From the NCBI RefSeq assembly GCF_900168255.1, contig NZ_LT799838.1, positions 1,364,001 to 1,428,000 of the forward strand: a stretch of DNA of 64,000 nt, written 5' to 3'. Within the stretch, counting starts at the first letter, position 1, and each line of letters begins with the position of its first letter. The position numbers were made by a program, and so were the translations under genes. A model generated the notes under the pieces. That model searched no databases and was not told the DNA's origin. It saw nothing but the letters and a program-made list of their open reading frames with translations. The DNA is from Psychrobacter sp. DAB_AL43B. Its GTDB lineage: Bacteria; Pseudomonadota; Gammaproteobacteria; Pseudomonadales; Moraxellaceae. Positions 48,576-57,233 of this stretch are shown piece after piece.

Positions 48576-49334
48576 TTAGCTTTGCAGATCATAGACGAGC
48601 GTTTGAATATCTTGTGCCGCTATTTGCAGTCGTGGTACATGAGTCAATAGCTCATCCAGCGAGACTCGTATGGTTGGGGCATGAATATATAATGAGGCCA
48701 GATAGCGAGATTTTTTATCCAATACGGGAACCGATACGGCTACCATCTCCGAGATAAACTCTTCATTATCAATACCGACGCCAGTTTCAGCGATACGATC
48801 AAGCTCGGCGTTTAATGCATCAATATCAGTAATGGTATTCTTAGTAAACTTGTCTAATGAAAGACCTTGCAGAATCTTATCGCGACTGGCGGTGGATAGC
48901 TGACTTAAATACAGTTTGCCAGTTGCGGTACACCACATCGGTGATTTTGCCCCCACTGGCAGATAAATCTGTAGCGGTAAGCTCGTTTGCGCACGGTTGG
49001 TATAGATCATATTCATATGATAAGGAACGCCAATACCGCACGTTTCCTTAAGTTCATTGACTAGATTTTGCAAAATTATTTGTCGCTCATTGAAGAACAG
49101 TCGCTGCTGCCAAAGCTCGACGCTTAAATTACGTACCCGCTTGCCAGGAACAATACCACCGCCAATATCGACAGTCACAAACCCTTCGTCAACCAGATTT
49201 TGAATCAATCGATGGATGGTCGGCTTTGGAATATCAAGCTTTTGCGACAGCTCAAGTGGCGAGAGTGGCTTAGAGGCATAAGATACCGCCTCGATAATCT
49301 CTAGCACACGGGTAATCGACGATACTTTAGGCAT
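48576..49334 (-). CDS. IclR-family transcriptional regulator
   Basis: A 252-residue regulator with the IclR layout. The N-terminal winged HTH spans about 6-65 (ITRVLEIIEAVSYASKPLSPLELSQKLDIPKPTIHRLI), and the C-terminal ligand-binding domain contains LPVGAKSPMWCTATGKLYLS, GVGIDNEEFISEMVAVSVPV and a final helix. It is convergent with the valine operon and separated from it only by a terminator, so it may control that operon. The substrate it senses cannot be read from sequence, and IclR proteins act as either repressors or activators. Confidence 0.88.
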   Translation of the reverse strand: MPKVSSITRVLEIIEAVSYASKPLSPLELSQKLDIPKPTIHRLIQNLVDEGFVTVDIGGGIVPGKRVRNLSVELWQQRLFFNERQIILQNLVNELKETCGIGVPYHMNMIYTNRAQTSLPLQIYLPVGAKSPMWCTATGKLYLSQLSTASRDKILQGLSLDKFTKNTITDIDALNAELDRIAETGVGIDNEEFISEMVAVSVPVLDKKSRYLASLYIHAPTIRVSLDELLTHVPRLQIAAQDIQTLVYDLQS

Positions 49335-49979
49335 ATGAATGGCTCAGTAATAATGAAAAGAATACAGCAGAGAACATCACGACGTTTTAAGCAATGAGAC
49401 TGAAGAAATAACACGAAACAAGAATAAATATAAAGACACATGGGAACGGTATTACTCATCTAATCTAGCATAATATCGCGCTTAGACAAGCCTATATAGT
49501 ATTATATATAAATGCATTTAGGTTGCGTGCCATTATCTATAAAATATTGCTAAATTATTTAAAAACTATCTATAAGTTATCTATGCGCTTAAGTAATATT
49601 AGATACGTTAACTCACAAACCACAACAAACTGTAGTAATAAACTCTATAACTGTCATTGAGTTAATTTATGAGGTAGTTCATCATACAGACATATTTTGT
49701 AATACCTTTACATGAGCGTTAAGCGTATCAATATTCATGTTTAGGCTACGCAGTGGCTTTAAGAGTATTGTGTAACAAGAAAGCGAAGTTTTGCGCGTTG
49801 GTGTAGCAATTATTACAATATCTATGCAATCTTTACATAATGGTAAATAAAAAGTGCGTCTTTAGGGGTGACTTTTTGAGTTAAAATTGTTTTAATCTGC
49901 ACATCAAAATGATTGTTCAAAAAGAGCTGGGATATCATTTTTTTACGGGCGAATTATTTTATACTTTAGGAGAGTAATC
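49335..49979. other. Long intergenic region before the outer-membrane protein gene
   Basis: These 645 bases hold the divergent control regions of the IclR gene and the outer-membrane protein gene. I see an 8-bp inverted repeat pair (TTAACTCA at 49608-49615, TGAGTTAA at 49658-49665) with a 42-base loop, and no terminator, tRNA or open frame with a ribosome binding site. An AGGAGAG ribosome binding site lies just before 49980. Its size would allow a small RNA, but I cannot point to one. Confidence 0.4.
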
Positions 49980-50852
49980 ATGAAACTTATTAAATTAACA
50001 GCAATTTCTGCTGCCATCTTAGCATCAACTGCTGCACTAGCTGCTGATCCAATTATCGTTGTTGACGGCGATGAAACTGTTGTATACGAAGCTGAGCCAG
50101 TAGCTGTTGCTTACCAAGCAGAACCTAGCTATGCATATGATGCTGACGCTGGTGCGTTACGCAACACAACTGGTGCTGTAGTTGGTGGTACTAAGACTTT
50201 GTTCCAAACCGTTACTCATCCAGCAGCTGTCAGTGCTGAAATTGGTACACTAGGTTATGGTGCTAACATTGCTTGGGGCGTTAACGACAAAACTGAGCTA
50301 CAAGCTGGTTGGTCTGGCATGAACTTTGATGGCGATAGAGATCTAAATGCTAACGACTCTTGGATCAACTGGGACAAAGCATTAGGTGATGGTTATGGTA
50401 ACTATCAAGGTACAATGGATTATGATGTAGACTTCAGTAATCCATACATCGGTGTTCAAATGCGTCCGTTTGCTAATAACTTCACAGTTGGTGCCGGTAC
50501 GATGGTCCCACGTAACAAGCTTGCAGCTACACTCACTGCTGACAGTGGTTCAACAGCAAATGTTTCTATCGATGGTGTTGACTACCAAGTTGATACTGCA
50601 ACTATCAGAGCTGAAAACAAAAACAAATTAGCACCTTATGCTACTATCGGTTACCGTCCAAATATTACCCAAAACTGGGGTGTATTCGGTGAGTTAGGCG
50701 CAGCCTACATGGGTAAGATGGATGCTGAAGTAACTGGTGTTACTGGAACTTCAGCTAATATAGCTGACTTCGCAGCAGCAGCAGAAAAAGAAATCAAAGA
50801 TAAAGACGTTTGGTACCCAATCGTTAAAGTTGGTGCAACTTACCGCTTCTAA
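49980..50852 (+). CDS. Putative outer-membrane beta-barrel protein
   Basis: A 290-residue exported protein. The signal peptide MKLIKLTAISAAILASTAALA is textbook with cleavage after residue 21. The mature protein is rich in alternating hydrophobic and aromatic segments (AEIGTLGYGANIAWGVNDKTELQAGW, PYIGVQMRPFANNFTVGAGT, YATIGYRPNITQNWGVFGELGAAYMG) and ends in TYRF. The C-terminal Phe is the signal for the outer-membrane assembly machinery. The first about 70 mature residues look like a non-barrel Val/Glu/Ala-rich part. Codon choice appears biased and the ribosome binding site (AGGAGAG) is strong, which suggests high expression. I do not know the specific family or cargo. Confidence 0.78.
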   Translation: MKLIKLTAISAAILASTAALAADPIIVVDGDETVVYEAEPVAVAYQAEPSYAYDADAGALRNTTGAVVGGTKTLFQTVTHPAAVSAEIGTLGYGANIAWGVNDKTELQAGWSGMNFDGDRDLNANDSWINWDKALGDGYGNYQGTMDYDVDFSNPYIGVQMRPFANNFTVGAGTMVPRNKLAATLTADSGSTANVSIDGVDYQVDTATIRAENKNKLAPYATIGYRPNITQNWGVFGELGAAYMGKMDAEVTGVTGTSANIADFAAAAEKEIKDKDVWYPIVKVGATYRF

Positions 50853-50894
50853 GTTAATAACAGTTTAATGACTGTTATTAAAAGGACAATAAGT

Positions 50895-50933
50895 GCATAA
50901 AAAACGATCCTGAAAAGGGTCGTTTTTTTATGC
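50895..50933. terminator. Bidirectional terminator after the outer-membrane protein gene
   Basis: A GC core (CGATCC with GGGTCG) is extended by A and T tracts (50895-50910 with 50917-50933). It lies between convergent genes. Confidence 0.85.
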
Positions 50934-50982
50934 CTAAAATAAAGAATAAGGGTTGTTGAGCGTCACTATATGTAGGCGTTAC

Positions 50983-51774
50983 TTAATAGACAATGACGGT
51001 CTGCTGAGAGGGAATAAGAGCAATGTGATAATTTTCTTCAGAATCAATAACGACTACCAAAGGTACATCTTCTTTAATACGATTGATTAACTCTGGAATA
51101 AGAGAGGAGTAATCCATCCCTAAACCCTGCGCAAGCTTATATTGATAGACCTTGATAAAGCTTTCTTTTATTTGCCACAATAATTTGACGACATTATTAC
51201 GCTGGATTATTGGTAATGCTTGCAAGATAGTAATTTCATTACGATGGTAAAAACGCTGCGCCACATGCCATGCAACATCATTGGTTTCTATATCGATACC
51301 CACCGCACGATGGCGACTAATAATTACCGCCACTTTATCGTCCAAATATCTTTCATTGTTAGGCTTAATATCTGTATTTTTACTACTAGCACCAGTATGA
51401 CTGAAACATACAAAATATTGGCTAGTATTGAGTCGATAAGGAAAGCTAGAGTCATCTAAATTATCACTAATATTTAGCTTGTTAAGAAGTGACTGTAATA
51501 ATAGTCGCACTCCTGCACGTTGCTGCTGGCGCTGGTTATAAGCCATTTCGCGTACAGATAGAAGCGTTGTTTGAGAAGTTTGATAGTGCCATTTAAAGTT
51601 ATGAAGCTTTATTTCGTGAGTGTTTACTCGGTTTGATATAAATAACGGTGACAATTTGTCTGATATATTTAGATTATGCATAGGGAGAGGTGCACTCACT
51701 TGTGCAGTCGCGCACCATGTCATTGGGTCGAGCTGAGTATATTGGATATGGTGTAGGCTGGAGTTTTGCATCAT
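50983..51774 (-). CDS. 4'-phosphopantetheinyl transferase superfamily protein
   Basis: This enzyme class transfers phosphopantetheine from CoA to a carrier protein. The diagnostic residues are present: FSHTG at 124-128, the magnesium-binding GIDIE with Asp161 and Glu163, and WQIKESFIKVY with Glu204 at 200-210. At 263 residues it belongs to the Sfp/EntD-like larger group rather than AcpS. The long N-terminal part is weakly conserved. No polyketide, peptide-synthetase or carrier-protein gene is nearby, so its target is unknown; it may serve primary fatty-acid ACP or a distant cluster. Confidence 0.82.
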   Translation of the reverse strand: MMQNSSLHHIQYTQLDPMTWCATAQVSAPLPMHNLNISDKLSPLFISNRVNTHEIKLHNFKWHYQTSQTTLLSVREMAYNQRQQQRAGVRLLLQSLLNKLNISDNLDDSSFPYRLNTSQYFVCFSHTGASSKNTDIKPNNERYLDDKVAVIISRHRAVGIDIETNDVAWHVAQRFYHRNEITILQALPIIQRNNVVKLLWQIKESFIKVYQYKLAQGLGMDYSSLIPELINRIKEDVPLVVVIDSEENYHIALIPSQQTVIVY

Positions 51775-51832
51775 ATATTTATTGTAGAAGCTGATCGCTT
51801 ATATTTATGTTTATCTTAACGCAATAGAATGC

Positions 51833-51868
51833 AAAAAGCCCAACAATATAATTGCTGGGCTTTTTTTA
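51833..51868. terminator. Terminator of pal
   Basis: A long stem built on AAAAAGCCCA and its complement with CAAT/ATTG inside lies 27 bases past the pal stop codon, with T tracts on both strands. Confidence 0.85.
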
Positions 51869-51894
51869 TACGAATGACGTCTTGTTAAACGATA

Positions 51895-52413
51895 TTAATA
51901 AGACAATTCAGCACGGCGGTTTTGTGCATAAGCATCTTCGCTCTGACCGGCAGCAGCAGGACGCTCTTCACCATAGCTGATCACACGGATGTTATTTACC
52001 GCAACGCCTTGTGTAGCAAGATAATCACGCGCTGCTTGGGCACGGCGCTCACCTAGTGCGATGTTATATTCACGGCTACCGCGCTCATCGGTATGACCTG
52101 CGATAACAACGCCAGCTGCTGGGTTTGATTTTAATAAACCGGCGTGTTGGTTTAATACGCCAGCCGATTGTGAGGTAATCTCACTGCTATCAAATGCGAA
52201 GTATACAACGGCTTGTAGGTTTTCAGCACCGGTAATAACGGCATTTGAGTTATCTACAATAACAGCGCCATTATAACCAGCTTGACCACCTGGGATACCT
52301 AGTGGGGCAACGACAACTTCAGAAGTAGCGCGTTTGTTAGCACAACCTGATGCGAAGACAACGGCGCTTGATAATACAGCTAGTGCAGCGATTTTTGAAA
52401 AACTGGTTGACAT
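51895..52413 (-). CDS. pal: Peptidoglycan-associated lipoprotein Pal (OmpA domain)
   Basis: Pal is an outer-membrane lipoprotein that binds peptidoglycan and the Tol system and helps constrict the outer membrane at division. The signal peptide ends in FASGC with lipidated Cys24. The OmpA-like domain covers about 65-172: VYFAFDSSEI, then GHTDERGSREYNIALGERRA with the diaminopimelate-binding Asp and Arg, and NRRAELSY at the end. The length (172 residues) is normal. Unusually, tolB and the other tol genes are not next to it here. An AGGAGC ribosome binding site precedes the ATG. Confidence 0.93.
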   Translation of the reverse strand: MSTSFSKIAALAVLSSAVVFASGCANKRATSEVVVAPLGIPGGQAGYNGAVIVDNSNAVITGAENLQAVVYFAFDSSEITSQSAGVLNQHAGLLKSNPAAGVVIAGHTDERGSREYNIALGERRAQAARDYLATQGVAVNNIRVISYGEERPAAAGQSEDAYAQNRRAELSY

Positions 52414-52946
52414 AAAGAGCTCCTAAAATTTTAATTAAATTTGTTTTTTTAAACTGCTTAGGATAAAACTTAGGCAATTGCTATCTATAATATACTAAAT
52501 GTTACTTTATGTAAGTACTATTACTGTAAATAATTCTAGAATTTACAAATAGATATGACGCCCACTAACAACGATATTTGCCCTAATTTATTGGTTATCA
52601 TCAATAACCCTATTAAAATATTTTAACAGTCATCATCCAATTATTAAGCTGTGTTAGTGATGACAGGCGTATTTATTAATCAATGAATCAAAATTTTAGT
52701 TATTAGTCGTATGCTAACACTAAATGATAAGCTCGATTTTATTCATAATCGCCCTTGAAATTTGGGCGTTTAGGTCAATGTAGCTAAATATCGTTATAAA
52801 TCTAATCATTATAAAGCTTGTGCTAACTATTGAAGAGCCTTAACGTGACTAACTATACGTTTTAATCATCATATTTTAACGTCGCATTTTAATATCATGT
52901 CGCTTTTAATATCATATTGTCATCATAAAAAATAATAGGAATCCAT
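52414..52946. other. Divergent intergenic region between pal and pepN
   Basis: This 533-base AT-rich gap contains the control regions of two divergent genes. The part next to pepN is a degenerate TTTTAA repeat (52859-52918). I see no hairpin with a T tract and no credible small gene. Confidence 0.45.
52859..52918. repeat. Degenerate TTTTAA-based tandem repeat before pepN
   Basis: Four units starting with TTTTAA and followed by ATCAT or CGTCGC-type text, 13-17 bases long, end about 30 bases before the pepN start codon. Confidence 0.65.
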
Positions 52947-55577
52947 ATGTCTACCGCTGAAACCGATGCGCAAATTATCAATCCTGAAATGCCTGATGTA
53001 CCGCTACACGCGCCCAGTAAAATTAGCTTAACAGATTATAAACAACCAAGCTTCGATGTCGAAACCGTCAATTTAGATATTAAATTGTTTGAGGATCATG
53101 CGCAGGTAGATAGCACCCTAAAGATGGTACGTCAAACCGCAGGAGATATCGTTTTATTTGGTGAAGAGTTAGCGCTGGTTACCATTACGATGAATGGTGA
53201 GCGATTGACAGCTGAGCGTTATCAGCAAGCAGCCAGTAAGTTGACGATTACTGATGCGCCTGATGAGGTAACGTTAGAGATTCAGGTTCGCATCTGCCCG
53301 CAGACCAATACGGCGCTTGAAGGATTTTATATGGCGGGTAGTGGCGACGATACGATGTTTGTCACACAGTGTGAGCCAGAAGGCTTCCGTAAGATTACCT
53401 TTTATCCAGACCGTCCTGATGTACTAGCGATATTTACCACCCGCCTTGAGGCTGATAAGCGTTATCCAACGCTATTGGCCAATGGTAATTTGATCGAAGC
53501 GGGCGAGGTTGAGGGTGCACCAGACCGTCATTATGCGATTTGGCACGATCCAACCAATAAGCCAAGCTACCTGTTTGCCTGCGTGGTTGCTGACTTAGAT
53601 GTGCTGACCGATGCTTATACCACCAGCGAAGGTCGAGAGGTGTTGCTCGAAGTATATGCCAAGTCTGCCGATATCGATAAATGCGATGTTGCTATGCAAG
53701 CGCTCAAAGATTCGATGAAATGGGACGAGGTTAATTATGGCCGTGCCTATGACTTAGATCGTTATATGATCGTTGCGGTCAGTCAATTCAATATGGGTGC
53801 GATGGAAAATAAAGGTCTGAATATCTTTAATACTGCCTGTGTCTTATCTAGTCCTGAGACGACGACCGATAGTCGTAGTTTTAGTGTGAAATCTATTATC
53901 GCTCATGAGTATTTCCATAACTGGACAGGTAACCGCATCACTTGCCGTGATTGGTTCCAGCTGTGTTTAAAAGAAGGCTTTACGGTCTACCGTGATCAAT
54001 CGTTTTCAGCGGACCAACAGTCGAGCGCGGTACAGCGTATCGATGATGTCGCCAATCTACGTGCCCATCAGTTCGCAGAAGATGCAGGACCATTGGCGCA
54101 TCCAGTACGCCCTGAGAGTTTCGTTGAAATTAATAACTTTTATACCACGACCGTTTATGAAAAAGGCGCTGAAGTCGTCCGTATGCTTGCTAATACTTTG
54201 GGACCAGATGATTTCCGCCAAGGCACCGATGAGTATTTTCGTCGCTATGATGGGCAGGCTGTCACGGTTGAAGACTTCTTATCTGCGCTCAGTATTACCA
54301 ATGACAAAATCGAAGATTTTATCGATTGGTATCGTCAGCCAGGCACGCCAGTTGTATCAGGCCATCAAGACTATGACAGCGCCGCACAAACACTAACCAT
54401 TACGTTGAGTCAGCAAACCCGTCACGTGAGTGGTTTTGATGCGCCAAAACCCTTGCCGATTCCAGTAGCAACCGCGCTATTTGATAAAAATACGGGTACT
54501 ATCATGGCTGAGCGTATGTTGCTATTAGATCAAGCCACGCAAACTTTTACCTTTGAAGGAATAAATGCTGAGCCAGTGGTGTCTTTGCTACGTGATTTTA
54601 GTGCGCCAGTGCAGCTTAATTATGATTACCAAGATGAAGATTTGGCATTTTTACTCAAACATGAAACCAACGGTTTTAACCGCTGGCAAGTGACGCAAAT
54701 GCTGGTCAACCGTATTTTGCTGCAGAGTAATGATACAGAGGTATATCTGCAAGCATTGGCTCAGACATTGCCTGACCTAGCTGCCGACGATGCGATGTTG
54801 GCTGCGCGCTTGCTTGATATCCCATCGGCACAAGAGCTGGCTGCTGCCGTTCATAAAGATTATGATCCAGAGTTGATTAAAGCGCAGCGTGAAGGCTTGT
54901 ATCAGCAGCTGGCAGTTGCTCTAAAAGATCAGTGGGCAGCGCTTTATGAGCAGTTACCAATGCAATCTTATAAAGATAGCCCTGAAGCGCTTGGAGCACG
55001 TGCGCTGCGTAATGTGGTGTTAGACATGGCATTGACGGCCAACGTCACAGGTGCAGCCGAGTGGGCGCAGCAGCAGTATGACAATGCCAGCTGTATGACG
55101 GAGCGCTTTGGTGCGTTAAAAGTTATGGTCAATCATCAAGTGGCAAATGCTGATGCTTATTTAGCAGATTTTTATCAGCGTTTTCAAGCAGACGATTTGG
55201 TCATTGATTTGTGGTTTAGCGTGCAAGCCTCTGCCGATAATGTCAGTACCGATACTATTGCATCATTATTAGCGCATACAGATTTTGATTGGAATACGCC
55301 CAATCGTGTGCGCTCAGTAATTAGCGCCTTTACCTCGCAGCCAACGGTGTTATGGACACCAGAAGGTTTAGATATCTATACGGCTGTCATTAAAAAGCTG
55401 GATGATTCTAATCCAATGATAGCGTCGCGCTTATTACAAGTACTGGCACGCTGGTATACTTTAGCTGAACCACGTCGTCAAATGGCGCATGATCAGTTAA
55501 TTGACTTACAGCAACATGTGTCATCTAAACACGTGCATGAAAGCTTAACCAGTGTATTAGGTGCAGCGAGTGAATAG
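52947..55577 (+). CDS. pepN: Aminopeptidase N (M1 family zinc metallopeptidase)
   Basis: PepN removes N-terminal residues from peptides in the cytoplasm. The substrate-binding GAMEN motif lies at about 284-288, followed by the zinc site HEYFH (His320, Glu321, His324) with the third ligand Glu343 in KEGFTV. The length (876 residues) and the C-terminal helical domain match proteobacterial PepN. The gene is monocistronic, with an AATAGGA motif before the ATG and a strong shared terminator at its end. Confidence 0.96.
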   Translation: MSTAETDAQIINPEMPDVPLHAPSKISLTDYKQPSFDVETVNLDIKLFEDHAQVDSTLKMVRQTAGDIVLFGEELALVTITMNGERLTAERYQQAASKLTITDAPDEVTLEIQVRICPQTNTALEGFYMAGSGDDTMFVTQCEPEGFRKITFYPDRPDVLAIFTTRLEADKRYPTLLANGNLIEAGEVEGAPDRHYAIWHDPTNKPSYLFACVVADLDVLTDAYTTSEGREVLLEVYAKSADIDKCDVAMQALKDSMKWDEVNYGRAYDLDRYMIVAVSQFNMGAMENKGLNIFNTACVLSSPETTTDSRSFSVKSIIAHEYFHNWTGNRITCRDWFQLCLKEGFTVYRDQSFSADQQSSAVQRIDDVANLRAHQFAEDAGPLAHPVRPESFVEINNFYTTTVYEKGAEVVRMLANTLGPDDFRQGTDEYFRRYDGQAVTVEDFLSALSITNDKIEDFIDWYRQPGTPVVSGHQDYDSAAQTLTITLSQQTRHVSGFDAPKPLPIPVATALFDKNTGTIMAERMLLLDQATQTFTFEGINAEPVVSLLRDFSAPVQLNYDYQDEDLAFLLKHETNGFNRWQVTQMLVNRILLQSNDTEVYLQALAQTLPDLAADDAMLAARLLDIPSAQELAAAVHKDYDPELIKAQREGLYQQLAVALKDQWAALYEQLPMQSYKDSPEALGARALRNVVLDMALTANVTGAAEWAQQQYDNASCMTERFGALKVMVNHQVANADAYLADFYQRFQADDLVIDLWFSVQASADNVSTDTIASLLAHTDFDWNTPNRVRSVISAFTSQPTVLWTPEGLDIYTAVIKKLDDSNPMIASRLLQVLARWYTLAEPRRQMAHDQLIDLQQHVSSKHVHESLTSVLGAASE

Positions 55578-55610
55578 TATCAAGTAAACCACTTTATAAG
55601 TTAAAGAGTA

Positions 55611-55653
55611 TAAAAAGCCCGTCTGACATTCTAGTGTCAGACGGGCTTTTTTA
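55611..55653. terminator. Bidirectional terminator between pepN and the DAHP synthase gene
   Basis: A 17-bp perfect stem (AAAAAGCCCGTCTGACA with its complement) and a 6-base loop carry T tracts on both strands. Confidence 0.95.
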
Positions 55654-55706
55654 TGAACTGCTTAATTCTAAATGGCTTAATAACCATTAGTCATAGCTCA
55701 TGGCTA

Positions 55707-56789
55707 TTAACGGTTAGGCAATACATCTTTTACCATATCGCGTAAATCGTGTAGCGCTGTAACTGTGCTGTCCCAATCGAGACAACCATCAGTAATAGAC
55801 ATGCCGTATTCGAGTGCATCTAAATCAGCGGTCAACTCTTGACGACCACCCTTTAAGTGACTCTCAATCATCATACCAATAATAGATTTATTACCGTTTT
55901 TAATTTGCTCTGCGACGTTTTGGATAACCATCGGTTGTAAGTAAGGGTCTTTACCTGAGTTGGCATGACTTGAGTCAATCATAATCTTGCTACTGGTTTT
56001 GCCTTTAGCGAGCGCATCTTCTACTTGAGCGACAGCCGTTTCATCATAGTTAGGCTTGCCGCTACCACCGCGTAATACCACGTGCGCGTATGGGTTGCCT
56101 TTAGACTTGATGATAGACACTTTGCCATCAGATGATAAACCGAGGAAGCTATGACCGGCTTTTACGGCTTGCATAGCGTTGACTGCGACCGTCATGCCGC
56201 CATCGGTACCATTCTTAAAACCAACTGGACATGATAAGCCTGAGCTCATCTCGCGGTGCGTTTGGCTCTCAGTAGTACGTGCGCCAATCGCTGACCAACT
56301 GATCAAATCCTGCATGTACTGCGGCGTGTTCGGATCAAGGGCTTCTGTGGCACAAGGTAGACCTTTCTCATTTAAATCAAGCAGTAGCTTACGAGCAGTA
56401 CGCAGACCTTTTTCGATATCAAAGCTGTCATTCATATCAGGGTCGTTAATCATGCCTTTCCAGCCGACGGTCGTTCGTGGCTTTTCAAAATAGACACGCA
56501 TCACAACGAATACGCTATCTTCGATCTCTTTTGCCAATATGGCTAAACGATCGGCATATTCGTGGGCGGCTTTGATATCGTGAATAGAGCAGGGGCCAAT
56601 CACAACGAATAAGCGCTTGTCTTTACCATCTAAGATATCTTGGATAGTATGGCGACCTTTTAGCACTGTGTGATAGGCTTGTTCTGATAAAGGCAGCTCA
56701 GTTTTTAGTTCATTAGGTGTGATTAAAGGAATAAATTTTTCAATATTCACGTCGTCAATATCTGCATTGTGGGTAGCTGGTGTTGTCAT
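55707..56789 (-). CDS. 3-deoxy-7-phosphoheptulonate synthase (class I DAHP synthase)
   Basis: This is the first enzyme of the shikimate pathway, joining phosphoenolpyruvate and erythrose-4-phosphate. The class I AroFGH signature is evident: IGPCSIHD, MRVYFEKPRTTVGWKG, LPCATEALDPNTPQY, SGLSCPVGFKNGTDG, VVLRGG, MIDSSHANSGKDP and the C-terminal ESHLKGGRQ. The length (360 residues) is like E. coli AroG. Which aromatic amino acid inhibits it cannot be settled by eye. A near-consensus promoter lies 40-65 bases upstream with an inverted repeat just before it. Confidence 0.95.
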   Translation of the reverse strand: MTTPATHNADIDDVNIEKFIPLITPNELKTELPLSEQAYHTVLKGRHTIQDILDGKDKRLFVVIGPCSIHDIKAAHEYADRLAILAKEIEDSVFVVMRVYFEKPRTTVGWKGMINDPDMNDSFDIEKGLRTARKLLLDLNEKGLPCATEALDPNTPQYMQDLISWSAIGARTTESQTHREMSSGLSCPVGFKNGTDGGMTVAVNAMQAVKAGHSFLGLSSDGKVSIIKSKGNPYAHVVLRGGSGKPNYDETAVAQVEDALAKGKTSSKIMIDSSHANSGKDPYLQPMVIQNVAEQIKNGNKSIIGMMIESHLKGGRQELTADLDALEYGMSITDGCLDWDSTVTALHDLRDMVKDVLPNR

Positions 56790-56825
56790 GGTTATATATC
56801 GTCTAGCTAATGTATGGGGATATTC

Positions 56826-56881
56826 ATTATGCGGACAAAAACGCCAGTTGACAAGGGTAGTCGAGCAGTTAATTGACTGCT
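56826..56881 (-). promoter_or_regulatory. Promoter and possible operator of the DAHP synthase gene
   Basis: On the minus strand TTGTCA (56849-56854) and CATAAT (56826-56831) are separated by exactly 17 bases, a good sigma-70 promoter. An imperfect 18-base palindrome AGCAGT-N6-ACTGCT (56864-56881) lies 10 bases upstream of the -35 and could bind a regulator. It does not match a TyrR box. Confidence 0.65.
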
Positions 56882-57233
56882 AACTGGAATGCTGAGGCTA
56901 AAACTTCGTTATACTTGAGGATTAAGTGCATTATTATAGAAGTCATTATGCAAGCGTTAAATTAAACTCTCAAGCGCTTCTCTAGGCTCGAGTTTCTAAT
57001 TATTAAAATGTTTTATATGCATGTACTTATCAGCAATCAGCACTGGATTTTATAGGGTAATTTCGCTATTTTTAGTATCGTCACGTATGATGACTTTATA
57101 AACAACTTAATTCGAGCATAAAAAACGATGTCAATGTGCATTTCGATTGGCATCTTATAACTCATTTCATGAGCTATCTTTTATAATGTCCCTATTTTGG
57201 TCTATTGTATTACTTTACTATTGAGAACTTGTC
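56882..57233. other. Intergenic region between the DAHP synthase promoter and lpxB
   Basis: About 350 bases. The main feature is a hairpin followed by a T tract on the minus strand at 57119-57155. On the plus strand a TATAAT at 57182-57187 lies about 50 bases before lpxB and may be its -10. I see no open frame with a ribosome binding site. Confidence 0.45.
57119..57155 (-). terminator. Orphan terminator-like hairpin upstream of the DAHP synthase gene
   Basis: An 8-bp stem with one G-T pair (57128-57135 with 57148-57155) and a 12-base loop is followed on the minus strand by six T residues. No minus-strand gene ends here, so it may end a short RNA or attenuate a distal DAHP synthase transcript. 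Confidence 0.5.
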
